The position numbers and the translations under genes are program-made. Positions 17,421 through 25,063 of a stretch of DNA of 64,000 nt are shown here, in pieces. Every line of letters begins with the position of its first letter. Within the stretch, counting starts at the first letter, position 1. This DNA comes from Oscillospiraceae bacterium (GTDB lineage: Bacteria; Bacillota; Clostridia; Oscillospirales; Oscillospiraceae), in the NCBI GenBank assembly GCA_017439425.1, contig JAFSJE010000048.1, forward strand, positions 62,001-126,000, written 5' to 3'. A model generated the notes under the pieces. It saw only the letters and a program-made list of their open reading frames with translations, did not search any database and had not been told where the DNA came from.

Positions 17421-18787
17421 TAGGTGAAATAGAGAGGCTTTACGCCTGCACTGATGCTCAGCTTTCCGCTGCCCCCGACGTGTACCCGCGCGACTGTGCT
17501 CTCGCCGTCCGTGACCTCGAATTCGCCGTGACCGCGACCCTTGACGGTTATGAGAGTTTCTTTTCCGGTGAAGTCGAAATACTTGAAGCCCGCCGTCGCG
17601 CCCTCGCGCATATTCGCAATATACTGGTCGCCGTCACTCTCACGATCCTTGCCGGTCTGCGTGAAATAGGGATGCGCCTCGAGGCGCTTTTTCGGATTCT
17701 TGCCGTCGACTCTGCCGGTTTCGTGACCCTTCGCCCAGAGATTGCAGGCGATGCGGGCTTCGTAGGTGCCGTGAGCCTTGAGGGGGCCGCCGTTAAGTCC
17801 GCAGGAGGTCAATTCAGCCTGCCTGAACCCGCCGTCCGGCGTGCGCTCGAGCTTTTCGGCGCAGGCCTGCCGGGCGTAGCTTGAACGGTCGGTCTGACGG
17901 TGGTAAAAGATATACCATTCATTGCCGATGTTGAGAAGTCCGCCGTGGGTGTTGCCGAGATAGTTGTTGGCGTGGGCTTCGTCGGTGTTGCCGTTGAGAT
18001 AGAGATCGCCGAGATCGACAAGCACACCGCCGTATTTGAAATCGCGGTCGGGGTAGTCAGACATTGCGTAGCAGAGATCATGATTGTACTGCGAGGAGTA
18101 GACAAAGCAGTATTTGCCGTCCACCTTGCGGATAGAACTTGCCTCAAAGAACGCGTGGGGGAACGCGCCCTCTTTGCCCTTAATCGGGAAGATTACCTTC
18201 GGCTCCTGCTTGATTGTGACCATATCAGGCTCTAATTCCATTACAACTCCGCCGTCGTTGCGCAGATTGTGCCAGCGCGAGGCGATGAACGGCACCTTTG
18301 TTTCAAAGCCGGAGTAGAGCCAGACTCTGCCGTCATCGTCGGTGAGTACACCCGGGTCAAACGGGAACTGCTCGCCGCTCTTTTTGCCCCAGACCTTGCC
18401 GCTTCTGTGGTGAACCTTGCCGTAGAACTCATACTTTCCGGCGGGCGTGTCGCATACTGCCACGCCGAACTCACCGAGGAAGTCGAAGGCATAGTAGAGA
18501 TAATATCTGCCGTCCGGCCCCTGCGTAACGTCGGGAGCGTAGAGGGAACGGATGCCTAATTTGTTGCCGGGATCCTGCGTTTTGCGATAGATAACGCCCT
18601 CGTATCTCCAGTCGGAGAGATCGTTCACCGGCGCAGACCAGCAGACGTAGTCGTTGACGCAGAAGATCGGAGCTCCGAATGCGTCGTGACTGCCGTAGAC
18701 GTAAACTCTGTCGCCGAAAACGTGGGGCTCTCCGTCGGGAACGTACTCCCAGGAGGGAAGATAGGGATTAAAAGCCTGATTTTTCAT
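17375..18787 (-). CDS. Family 43 glycoside hydrolase
   Basis: Five-bladed beta-propeller glycosidase, probably a beta-xylosidase or alpha-L-arabinofuranosidase, 470 aa. The GH43 residues are visible: base Asp in VPDGEPHVFGDRVYVYGSHD near residue 17, pKa-modulating Asp in SLYAPDVTQG, and acid Glu in FFEASSIRKVDG. About 150 residues at the C-terminus form a separate beta-rich module, possibly carbohydrate binding. No signal peptide is present, so it acts on imported oligosaccharides. The stop lies inside the 3' end of the convergent AraC gene. Confidence 0.9.
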   Translation of the reverse strand: MKNQAFNPYLPSWEYVPDGEPHVFGDRVYVYGSHDAFGAPIFCVNDYVCWSAPVNDLSDWRYEGVIYRKTQDPGNKLGIRSLYAPDVTQGPDGRYYLYYAFDFLGEFGVAVCDTPAGKYEFYGKVHHRSGKVWGKKSGEQFPFDPGVLTDDDGRVWLYSGFETKVPFIASRWHNLRNDGGVVMELEPDMVTIKQEPKVIFPIKGKEGAFPHAFFEASSIRKVDGKYCFVYSSQYNHDLCYAMSDYPDRDFKYGGVLVDLGDLYLNGNTDEAHANNYLGNTHGGLLNIGNEWYIFYHRQTDRSSYARQACAEKLERTPDGGFRQAELTSCGLNGGPLKAHGTYEARIACNLWAKGHETGRVDGKNPKKRLEAHPYFTQTGKDRESDGDQYIANMREGATAGFKYFDFTGKETLITVKGRGHGEFEVTDGESTVARVHVGGSGKLSISAGVKPLYFTYHGSDAADFISFTIE

Positions 18788-18809
18788 TCTGCGTCACTCC
18801 TTTTCTGCG

Positions 18810-18838
18810 ATTATAGCATTACTTTTTAAATTTGTCAC
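18810..18838 (-). promoter_or_regulatory. Sigma-A promoter of the GH43 gene
   Basis: Minus-strand GTGACA, 17 bases, TATAAT with TGC extension, 22 bases upstream of the start codon. Confidence 0.85.
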
Positions 18839-18839
18839 A

Positions 18840-18875
18840 TTTTTCGCGCAGATTAAGCATTTTTTTGCGCAGATT
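18840..18875 (-). promoter_or_regulatory. Direct repeats, probable AraC operator
   Basis: GCGCAGATT preceded by a T-run occurs at 18846-18854 and again at 18867-18875, exactly 21 bases apart (two helical turns), directly upstream of the GH43 -35 box. Tandem half-sites at this spacing abutting -35 are the classical AraC activator arrangement. Confidence 0.6.
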
Positions 18876-18904
18876 TGAATAAACTCGGCACAGGAGGTGG
18901 TAGT

Positions 18905-19183
18905 GTGAGATGCAGAGTGCAGGACCTCAGGTGCAAGGAGGTCATAAATGTCTGCGACGGCAGAAGACTCGGCTATGTCTGCGATGTGATAATCAACACC
19001 GCAAACGGTCAGCTTCTCGCAATCGTGGTGCCTGGACCTTGCAGGTTTTTCATATTCATGCGCGAGGATGATTTTGTAATTCCGTGGGAGTGCATAAGGA
19101 AAATTTCAGACGAGGTAATACTTATCGAGGTGCCGGGAGAGCATCGGAGAGAACGCCGCCCGCCGAGAAAATGGATGATATAG
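18905..19183 (+). CDS. YlmC/YmxH-family PRC-barrel sporulation protein
   Basis: A 92-aa PRC-barrel protein (RVQDLRCKEVINVCDGRRLGYVCDV), the pattern of the YlmC/YmxH family conserved in spore formers; the biochemical role is not known. The GTG at 18905 is chosen because AGGAGG lies seven bases upstream; a TTG thirty bases earlier would place the ribosome site inside the gene. The C-terminus is strongly basic (RRERRPPRKW). It stands alone between the GH43 promoter and a terminator. Confidence 0.8.
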   Translation: MRCRVQDLRCKEVINVCDGRRLGYVCDVIINTANGQLLAIVVPGPCRFFIFMREDDFVIPWECIRKISDEVILIEVPGEHRRERRPPRKWMI

Positions 19184-19185
19184 AA

Positions 19186-19214
19186 AACGGAACGCTCTTG
19201 ATGAGCGTTCCGTT
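19186..19214. terminator. Terminator between ylmC-like and VanX-like genes
   Basis: Twelve-bp perfect stem AACGGAACGCTC / GAGCGTTCCGTT with a five-base loop. The T-run is better on the minus strand (TTTTC), so it mainly ends the leftward gene. Confidence 0.8.
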
Positions 19215-19219
19215 AAGCT

Positions 19220-20683
19220 TTATTCGGTTACTTTTACATTGGAGATAATATAATATGTACCGTTCTCTGCCTCTGCGAGAGATACGATATACTGTTCACC
19301 GCTCCAGCCGTAATAGGTTAGGCGGACGATACCGGGCTCGTCAGCGACGAGAGAATCCATAACAAAGGTATTGGCGTTTGTGTCGCCGTGCATATGGTAA
19401 TACGCGTCGTACTCTTCGAGGTACGTGAAGTGATCAAGGCCGATCTTGTTAGTTTCGTCAATCGTCTTTCCGGTGTATTTAATCAGTATTGCGTTCGCCT
19501 GTTCGGAGGTGAACTTTGACACGTCTGTGTAGATATCTTCGTAGCCGCCCTTTACCTTGAACGCCTCGAGTTCATCGGGCGACGGATATGCGCTGTCTCC
19601 GGCGCCGTCATAGAAGAGCATGTAGAGGTTTACGTCTGCTATATCGGCGTACTCACTGTTGAGGAAAGCGCGCGCGGAAGCGGATTTGAAATAGACGTTA
19701 TTGAACCACTCGAGAGAGCCGGGCTCATACTTGCACGGGGGCGCAAACTCTGCCTCGACTTCGTACTCGTCGGAGTCTGAGAAGTGCCACCACTCGGAGT
19801 CATAGGGGATAAAGCCGTGTGCCTCCATGGTATTCTGAAGCGTGAGAACGTTTGTTACGGCGTCCTCAAAATCAACGTCGCCGTAATCGCGGTCGGCGAG
19901 GGTTGAGAACTCGTCAAAATCAGAGGGCATACGCATCCACTCTCCGTCGGCACCGACAAGAGTTACGTCAACGGTGTTGCCGCGGGTGTGGGAGCTAAAG
20001 CCGTTTGTCGGGTCGGCGACATATTCCGCGTCTGGCCAGATATTCCACAGAGTCCACTGAGCCTCGGCGGGACGGAAGGCGTCCCATATCATAAGGCGAT
20101 AGCCGTAGCCCTCGAGCTCCGCCTCGACATCCATGAGCTTCGCGACTGTGCCGTAGCGCAGATAAGCGTCGGTGAAATCGTAGATAACGCTGCCGGTGAA
20201 GTTATCCTCGGTCGCGTAGCGGAGGTTGATGACTGCGTTCGGAATAAAGTCCGCGACGCGCACGAATTCGCTGTTATCATGTGCAGGTATCTCCGGTTCG
20301 GGCTCGGGTTCTGGTTCAGGCTCGGGTTCGGGCTCAGGTTCCGGAACGTACTCAAGCTCGCGGATCGTGATAGTTACGTTTTCTGCCGGCATCATAAATG
20401 AGCAGTAGTCGTAATCTGCGAGGTAGTCGCGGCTGATGGATATCTCGGAGTAAAACTCGAATACCTTGTCATCAATGTGCGGAAGCTTGAAAAAAACGGT
20501 TTCCGCCGGCTGATATTCTGTTTTCTCCGGCAGTATGACGTTTTCAAGATCACCGTCGAAGCTTACTGAAAACGTTTCGGGTTCGATTGCGTTGCTCTCC
20601 GGCTCTGACTGCACGGCGGGAGCCGATGAACAGGCGCTCAGAATAAGCATAAGAGCCAGAAGCGCGGGTATAATCCTTTTCAA
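19220..20683 (-). CDS. VanX-like M15D dipeptidase lipoprotein
   Basis: Secreted, lipid-anchored zinc peptidase predicted to cleave D-Ala-D-Ala dipeptides or peptidoglycan stems, 487 aa. Signal peptide with lipobox LILSAC. Residues about 25-110 form an all-beta region, then a pure Glu-Pro linker near residue 115, then the M15D domain: NLRYATEDNFTG, WDAFRPAEAQ, SSHTRGNTVDVTL and SEWWHFS supply the His/Asp/His zinc ligands and catalytic Glu. The last ~160 residues are an extra module of unknown function. The start is TTG with AAGGAGATG upstream. No vanH/vanA neighbours exist, so resistance to vancomycin is not implied. Confidence 0.85.
   Translation of the reverse strand: MKRIIPALLALMLILSACSSAPAVQSEPESNAIEPETFSVSFDGDLENVILPEKTEYQPAETVFFKLPHIDDKVFEFYSEISISRDYLADYDYCSFMMPAENVTITIRELEYVPEPEPEPEPEPEPEPEPEIPAHDNSEFVRVADFIPNAVINLRYATEDNFTGSVIYDFTDAYLRYGTVAKLMDVEAELEGYGYRLMIWDAFRPAEAQWTLWNIWPDAEYVADPTNGFSSHTRGNTVDVTLVGADGEWMRMPSDFDEFSTLADRDYGDVDFEDAVTNVLTLQNTMEAHGFIPYDSEWWHFSDSDEYEVEAEFAPPCKYEPGSLEWFNNVYFKSASARAFLNSEYADIADVNLYMLFYDGAGDSAYPSPDELEAFKVKGGYEDIYTDVSKFTSEQANAILIKYTGKTIDETNKIGLDHFTYLEEYDAYYHMHGDTNANTFVMDSLVADEPGIVRLTYYGWSGEQYIVSLAEAENGTYYIISNVKVTE
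20292..20343. repeat. Short tandem repeat coding a Glu-Pro linker
   Basis: About nine copies of a six-base unit (GGYTCN read on the plus strand) inside the VanX-like gene, giving alternating Pro-Glu. It is a flexible or rod-like spacer that can change length by slippage. Confidence 0.85.
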
Positions 20684-20713
20684 AATTTACATCTCCTTTA
20701 TAAGGTAGAGCGT

Positions 20714-20742
20714 ATTCTAACATATATGCGGAAAAAATGCAA
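20714..20742 (-). promoter_or_regulatory. Sigma-A promoter of the VanX-like gene
   Basis: Minus-strand TTGCAT, 17 bases, TAGAAT, 31 bases before the TTG start. Confidence 0.8.
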
Positions 20743-20761
20743 ATAAAACTTAAAAAAGTTC

Positions 20762-20790
20762 TTGATTTTCGTATTCACGCATGGTATACT
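20762..20790 (+). promoter_or_regulatory. Sigma-A promoter of rpsB
   Basis: TTGATT at 20762-20767, 17 bases, TATACT at 20785-20790. It leaves a leader of about 100 bases before rpsB, room for S2 autoregulation, though no known motif was recognised. Confidence 0.8.
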
Positions 20791-20895
20791 ACCAAAGCGC
20801 GGAAATCAGCGTATTACGCACACGGGAGGTTCTTCCTGCCGAAAGGTCTTTCCGTGGAGGTAAGAAAAACAAATCTTAAAAAGGAGAACAAAACA

Positions 20896-21636
20896 ATGAG
20901 CGTAGTTTCCATGAAGCAGCTTCTGGAAGCCGGTGTCCACTTCGGCCACCAGACCAGACGCTGGAACCCCAAGATGGCTCCCTATATTTATATGGAGCGC
21001 AACGGCATTTATATCATCGACCTGCAGAAGACCGTAAAGAAGCTGGAGGAGGCTTATAACTTCGTCCGCGATACCGCTGCAAACGGCGGCACCATCCTCT
21101 TTGTCGGTACCAAGAAGCAGGCTCAGGAGGCCATGAAGGAAGAGGCTGAGCGCGTAGGCATGTACTACGTCAACGCCAGATGGCTCGGCGGCATGCTCAC
21201 AAACTTCAAGACCATGCGCACCAGAATCGACCGTCTCAACCAGCTCAAGAAGATGCAGGAGGACGGCACCTTTGATCTTCTTCCCAAGAAGGAAGTTATC
21301 AAGCACCTCGGCGAGATGGCAAAGCTCGAGAAGTATCTCGGCGGCGTCAAGGAGATGAACAAGATCCCCTCCGCTCTCTTCATCGTTGATCCCCGCAAGG
21401 AGCGCAACGCAATCGCTGAGGCTCATAAGCTCGGTATTCCCATCGTAGCTATCGTCGACACCAACTGCGATCCTGACGAGATCGACTACGTCATCCCCGG
21501 CAACGACGACGCTATCCGCGCCATCCGTCTTATCGCCGGCGCTATGGCTTCCGCCGTTCAGGAAGGCAAGCAGGGCGAGGATGCTGTCAGCGAGAAGGCA
21601 GAGGCTGAGGCTGAGGAAGCCGCTTCCGAGGAATAA
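20896..21636 (+). CDS. rpsB: 30S ribosomal protein S2
   Basis: Ribosomal protein of the small subunit, 246 aa. The N-terminus [21 protein letters not shown] and the [21 protein letters not shown] stretch are diagnostic. The C-terminus has an acidic Ala/Glu tail. ATG 20896 follows AAGGAG by nine bases; the frame upstream is open but lies in the leader and promoter. It is followed by tsf, the usual partner. Confidence 0.99.
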   Translation: MSVVSMKQLLEAGVHFGHQTRRWNPKMAPYIYMERNGIYIIDLQKTVKKLEEAYNFVRDTAANGGTILFVGTKKQAQEAMKEEAERVGMYYVNARWLGGMLTNFKTMRTRIDRLNQLKKMQEDGTFDLLPKKEVIKHLGEMAKLEKYLGGVKEMNKIPSALFIVDPRKERNAIAEAHKLGIPIVAIVDTNCDPDEIDYVIPGNDDAIRAIRLIAGAMASAVQEGKQGEDAVSEKAEAEAEEAASEE

Positions 21637-21645
21637 GGATTCTAT

Positions 21646-21672
21646 AGGGCGGACAAAGCTTTTGCCCGCCCT
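21646..21672 (+). promoter_or_regulatory. Hairpin between rpsB and tsf
   Basis: Stem AGGGCGG / CCGCCCT with a 13-base loop, followed by a mixed pyrimidine stretch. It may be a partial terminator that sets the S2 to EF-Ts ratio, or an RNA processing site. Confidence 0.5.
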
Positions 21673-21714
21673 TATCTCGTTTATAAATTAAAAATACTAA
21701 AGGAGTAATGAACT

Positions 21715-22626
21715 ATGGCTTTTACTGCCGCAGACGTTAAGAATCTTCGTGAAATGACCGGCGTCGGCATGATGGAGTGCAAAAAGGCTCTTACCGAGGC
21801 TGACGGAAATATCGACAAGGCTGTTGAGTGGCTCCGCGAGAAGGGTCTCGCCACCGCTCAGAAGAAGGCCGGCCGCATCGCCGCTGAGGGCGTTGCATAT
21901 GCTGCCGTAGTTAACGGCGTAGGCGTTGCCGTTGAGGTCAATGCTGAGTCCGACTTTGTTGCTAAGAACGAGCTTTTCAACGAGTATGTTAAGGGCGTAG
22001 CCGCTGTTATCGCCAAGGAGAACCCTGCTGACGTCGAGGACCTCTATACAAAGCCCTACGGCAACGGCAAGACCGTCAAAGAGGAGCAGAACGACAAGGT
22101 TCTCGTTATCGGCGAGAACATCAACGTCCGCCGCTTCCAGCGCTTCCCCGAGGGCGTATCCGTTCCTTACGTCCACATGGGCGGCAAGATCGGCGTCATC
22201 GTCAACTTCAAGACTGACCTCTCCGCTGAGAGCATCAACGAGATGGGCAAGGACGTCGCAATGCAGATTGCTGCTCTTAATCCCCGCTTCTGGGACAAGA
22301 GCCAGGTCTCCGATGACGTTATTGCGGAAGAGAAGAAGATCATGATGGCTCAGATGGCCGAGGATCCCAAGATGGCCAACAAGCCTGAGAAGGTTCGTGA
22401 GAACATCGTTATGGGCAAGCTCGGTAAGTTCTATGCTGAGAACTGCCTCCTCCAGCAGGAGTTCGTTAAGGATAACGCTCTTACCGTTGAGAAGTATATT
22501 GCCTCCACCGCAAAGGCTCTCGGCGGCAGCATCGAGTTTGCCGGTGCAGTCCGCTTCGAGAAGGGCGAGGGCATTGAGAAGCGCGTTGACGATCTCGCAG
22601 CTGAGGTCGCCAAGATGGTTAAATGA
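21715..22626 (+). CDS. tsf: Elongation factor Ts
   Basis: Nucleotide exchange factor for EF-Tu, 303 aa. N-terminal UBA-like domain (VKNLREMTGVGMMECKKALTEADGNIDKAVEWLREKG) and VAVEVNAESDFVAKNELF are diagnostic. AAGGAG lies upstream of the ATG. It shares the rpsB transcript and ends at a strong terminator. Confidence 0.99.
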   Translation: MAFTAADVKNLREMTGVGMMECKKALTEADGNIDKAVEWLREKGLATAQKKAGRIAAEGVAYAAVVNGVGVAVEVNAESDFVAKNELFNEYVKGVAAVIAKENPADVEDLYTKPYGNGKTVKEEQNDKVLVIGENINVRRFQRFPEGVSVPYVHMGGKIGVIVNFKTDLSAESINEMGKDVAMQIAALNPRFWDKSQVSDDVIAEEKKIMMAQMAEDPKMANKPEKVRENIVMGKLGKFYAENCLLQQEFVKDNALTVEKYIASTAKALGGSIEFAGAVRFEKGEGIEKRVDDLAAEVAKMVK

Positions 22627-22644
22627 TTTATTCACAAAGCTTGA

Positions 22645-22679
22645 AATCCACTGTTCTTAAATGAACAGTGGATTTTTTT
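22645..22679 (+). terminator. Terminator of rpsB-tsf
   Basis: Perfect 12-bp stem AATCCACTGTTC / GAACAGTGGATT followed by seven T residues. Confidence 0.95.
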
Positions 22680-22702
22680 GTGTTCTTTTAATTTTTCAAC
22701 AC

Positions 22703-22730
22703 TTGCCAAACGGTAACTTTGTGGTATAAT
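22703..22730 (+). promoter_or_regulatory. Sigma-A promoter of the degV-type gene
   Basis: TTGCCA at 22703-22708, 16 bases, TATAAT at 22725-22730, 31 bases before the ATG. Confidence 0.8.
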
Positions 22731-22761
22731 AGCTCAAACTATATGAAATTGGAGCAAATGA

Positions 22762-23634
22762 ATGAAAGACTTTCTTCTTCTTACCGACTCATCCTGCGAC
22801 CTTCCGCCGGAGCTTGCGCAGGAGCTGGGAATAGAGGTTCTGCCGCTGACGGTCACTGTTGGCAGAGACAGCTATAAAAACTATCTTGATGGGCGCGAAA
22901 TCGGCTTTCATCGCTTCTATGAGCGCGTGCTCAGCGGCGAAAACGCGGTAACGGCAGCAGTAAATATGGATGCCTTTATAAACTTTATGCGTCCGATCGC
23001 TGAAAAGGGTACTGATATTCTCTATCTCGGCTTTTCCTCCGGTCTTTCCGGAACTGTAAACGCCGGCGCGATGGCGGCGAAGGAGCTTATGAGCGAGATA
23101 CCCGGCGCCAATATTAAGGTCGTAGACACAAAATGCGCCTCTATGGGTCAGGGACTCTGCGTATATCTGACTGCGCTTCAGAAAAAGGCAGGCAAGAGCT
23201 TCGAGGAGTGCTATGAGTACGCTGAAAAGACCGCGCCTCGCTGCATACACTGGTTTACGGTAAGCGATCTTTTCTTCCTCAAGCGCGGGGGAAGAGTCAG
23301 CGCAACGACTGCGGTTGTCGGTACAATGCTGAATATCAAGCCTGTTCTTCACGTTGACGATGAGGGTCACCTCATTAACATGGGCAAGGCAAGGGGCAGA
23401 AAAGCGAGCATTAAGGCGATTTTCGATAACATCAAGGAGGCAGCTGATAATCACCTGAAGGGCCAGACTGTGTTCATCTCTCATGGCGACTGCCTTGACG
23501 ATGCGAAGTACCTTGAGAGCATGCTGCTCGAGGCCGGCGCAGAGAAGGTCGTCATCAGTTACGTCGGCCCGGTAATCGGCGCTCATTCCGGCCCCGGAAC
23601 ACTTGCTGTATTCGCCCTCGGCGACAAGAGATAA
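22762..23634 (+). CDS. DegV/FakB-type fatty-acid-binding protein
   Basis: Binds a fatty acid and presents it to the kinase FakA; 290 aa, normal for DegV. The N-terminal LLTDSSCDLPPELAQELGI and the FSSGLSGTVNAG motif that contacts the carboxylate are present, as is a C-terminal SYVGPVIGAHSGPGTLAVF. A FakA-type gene lies 1.4 kb downstream on the other strand, so a working FakA-FakB pair is likely. Confidence 0.92.
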   Translation: MKDFLLLTDSSCDLPPELAQELGIEVLPLTVTVGRDSYKNYLDGREIGFHRFYERVLSGENAVTAAVNMDAFINFMRPIAEKGTDILYLGFSSGLSGTVNAGAMAAKELMSEIPGANIKVVDTKCASMGQGLCVYLTALQKKAGKSFEECYEYAEKTAPRCIHWFTVSDLFFLKRGGRVSATTAVVGTMLNIKPVLHVDDEGHLINMGKARGRKASIKAIFDNIKEAADNHLKGQTVFISHGDCLDDAKYLESMLLEAGAEKVVISYVGPVIGAHSGPGTLAVFALGDKR

Positions 23635-23649
23635 CTTAATCTTTATACT

Positions 23650-23677
23650 AAAAGGACGGCTTAATTGCCGTCCTTTT
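23650..23677 (+). terminator. Left terminator flanking repeat copy 1
   Basis: Stem AAAAGGACGGC / GCCGTCCTTTT with loop TTAATT, 15 bases after the DegV stop. An almost identical hairpin lies on the far side of the repeat. Confidence 0.9.
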
Positions 23678-23790
23678 CAATGCGTCGACAAAGTCTCCGC
23701 ATCGAACATATTTTGCGCTCTCGGAGCGCAAATATGACGCCTGCGGGCGGGTGATGCGACGTGAAGGGGCCTCTTGGCCGGCCCCTTCAC
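23677..23790 (-). other. 37-codon reading frame inside repeat copy 1
   Basis: GTG at 23790 with AAAGGAGG ten bases upstream. The frame begins VKGPAKRPLHVA and ends AQNMFDAETLSTH, with its TGA at the element's left edge. The other copy has the same length and ends but a different middle, because of two compensating single-base indels. It could be a peptide or a chance frame. Confidence 0.3.
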
Positions 23791-23840
23791 TTAAACCCCG
23801 CCTCCTTTATCCGACGTTTTTTTCTTTTTTCTAGAGTCTT
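23678..23840. repeat. Structured dispersed repeat, copy 1 (~163 bp)
   Basis: This stretch is closely similar to 27498-27658 in the same orientation, from AATGCGTCGACAAAGTCT at the left to AGTCT at the right. It contains two hairpins: CATATTTTGCGCTC / GAGCGCAAATATG (23707-23736) and an 11-bp stem GTGAAGGGGCC / GGCCCCTTCAC (23761-23790). CCTCCTTT at 23801-23808 equals the 3' tail of 16S rRNA, i.e. a Shine-Dalgarno on the minus strand. No transposase is present. It sits between convergent genes, inside duplicated terminators. Confidence 0.85.
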
Positions 23841-23870
23841 AAAAGGACGGCTTATTTGCCGTCCTTTTTT
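23841..23870 (-). terminator. Right terminator flanking repeat copy 1
   Basis: Same stem as 23650-23677 (AAAAGGACGGC / GCCGTCCTTTT) with loop TTATTT, one base different. The stop codon of the leftward CmpB-type gene is in the loop. Confidence 0.85.
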
Positions 23871-24532
23871 CTATGTATGAACTTGGGGTGGCGGAAGCCC
23901 TTGACTCTTTTGAGGGCAAAGCGGGAGATGGTGCTCGTTTTTGCAATCGCGGAGTCCACAATGTCAGTCATCTTATCATTGAACTTTACATCGAAGGCGC
24001 TGATGCGTTCGTCAAATTCGCTGAGCGCGCTGATTGTCAGAGTTGCGTCAACGCTGATAAGAGCGATGAGAAGCATCGCTATGATTTCTGCGGCGAAATC
24101 GGGAATCGACGCTATGGCCTTCTGTGATATCGGCGCAAGGACGTAGAAGATAAGCAGCCCTGCAGCTCCGAAGCCGAGAGACGTCGGAAGCGAGATGCGC
24201 CCGTTGAGATTCAGCGGCACGTTCGAGTAGTCCCACCAATACGCGTGAAAGAGCTTCTCAAGTCCCCACGAGGTGAGGTACTCAAGAACGGCGCTTCCGA
24301 CGACTGAAACGAGAAAAATCTGCCACCAGGCAGGAATCAGACCGTTTGCCTGCACAAACTCGACGAGACACACGCCGCCAAGCGCACCAAAGCCGTAAAT
24401 CGGGCAGATCGGGCCGTAGAGAAAGCCGCGGGCCTGCCATTTAAGCTTGCAGAGAGTGCAGTAAATGCTCTCCCATACCCAGCCGAGAAAGCTGAACACG
24501 AAAAATATAATGATATGTCTTGAAAGCCACAT
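23852..24532 (-). CDS. CmpB-type putative ABC transporter permease (DUF1113)
   Basis: A 226-aa membrane protein of the CmpB family, annotated as putative type IV ABC transporter but without known substrate. FFVFSFLGWVWESIYC at residue 10 and RGFLYGPICPIYGFGA near 35 are typical, with five or six helices and a basic C-terminal tail. It is preceded by the HD gene nine bases upstream on the same strand. Confidence 0.8.
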   Translation of the reverse strand: MWLSRHIIIFFVFSFLGWVWESIYCTLCKLKWQARGFLYGPICPIYGFGALGGVCLVEFVQANGLIPAWWQIFLVSVVGSAVLEYLTSWGLEKLFHAYWWDYSNVPLNLNGRISLPTSLGFGAAGLLIFYVLAPISQKAIASIPDFAAEIIAMLLIALISVDATLTISALSEFDERISAFDVKFNDKMTDIVDSAIAKTSTISRFALKRVKGFRHPKFIHRKKDGK

Positions 24533-24541
24533 ATTTGAACC

Positions 24542-25006
24542 TCAGATAATCTCACGGATTGCGCAGATTTTGTCGGCAAGACAGATGATCCAGCCCTCTC
24601 TGCGGCGCGGCACCTTGGTTATTGTGAGAGGCCACATGTGCGATTCGATGGCGTCCGCCTCCGAGCTTGAAATCCCGAAAACGCGCTTCGCGTTCTCGGC
24701 GGCGGTATGCGGATGGCTGAAGCCGTGAAGCCTGTGACTCTCTTCCGGAATGTGCCAATCATATAGGTAGAAGTCGTGCAGAAACGCGGCGCGGATTAGC
24801 TCGTGCTCTCTGGCGCGCAGTCTCAGCCTTCGATTTATCCAGAAGGAGAGAAGAGCTACGCTTTTACAGTGATCATAGGTGGAGGTTGACCCGTGCTGCA
24901 CAAACTCCCTCATTTTCTGCGCTTCGGGAGAGGAGGCAACGCTCTCGATGAGCCCCGAAAAACGCTCTCTTTCGGCTTGCGTAAAGTGCTTTTGTAGAAA
25001 GACCAT
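24542..25006 (-). CDS. HD-domain phosphohydrolase
   Basis: A 154-aa protein with metal-binding His/Asp residues: TYDHCKSVALLSFW, AAFLHDFYLYDW (the HD doublet) and HPHTAAENAKRVFG. Proteins of this size hydrolyse nucleotide or cyclic-nucleotide phosphates, but the substrate is unknown. The ribosome site is weak (GGTGAG). It is separated from fakA by a terminator and may depend on read-through. Confidence 0.82.
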   Translation of the reverse strand: MVFLQKHFTQAERERFSGLIESVASSPEAQKMREFVQHGSTSTYDHCKSVALLSFWINRRLRLRAREHELIRAAFLHDFYLYDWHIPEESHRLHGFSHPHTAAENAKRVFGISSSEADAIESHMWPLTITKVPRRREGWIICLADKICAIREII

Positions 25007-25020
25007 GTACTCACCATATA

Positions 25021-25048
25021 AAAATGGGCGGCACGATCTGTGCCGCCC
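25021..25048 (-). terminator. Terminator of fakA
   Basis: Nine-bp stem GGGCGGCAC / GTGCCGCCC followed on the minus strand by ATTTTTAT. Confidence 0.9.
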
Positions 25049-25063
25049 TCAGATATTACCGAA

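Noticed and set aside
19220..20683. Vancomycin resistance gene (vanX)
   Set aside because: No vanH, vanA or vanRS nearby and the protein is a lipoprotein with extra domains; a general peptidase is more likely.
23678..23840. Repeat copy as a classical insertion sequence or intron
   Set aside because: It is only ~160 bp, has no transposase or reverse transcriptase, and lacks clear terminal inverted repeats; only a weak GACAAA similarity between the ends was seen.
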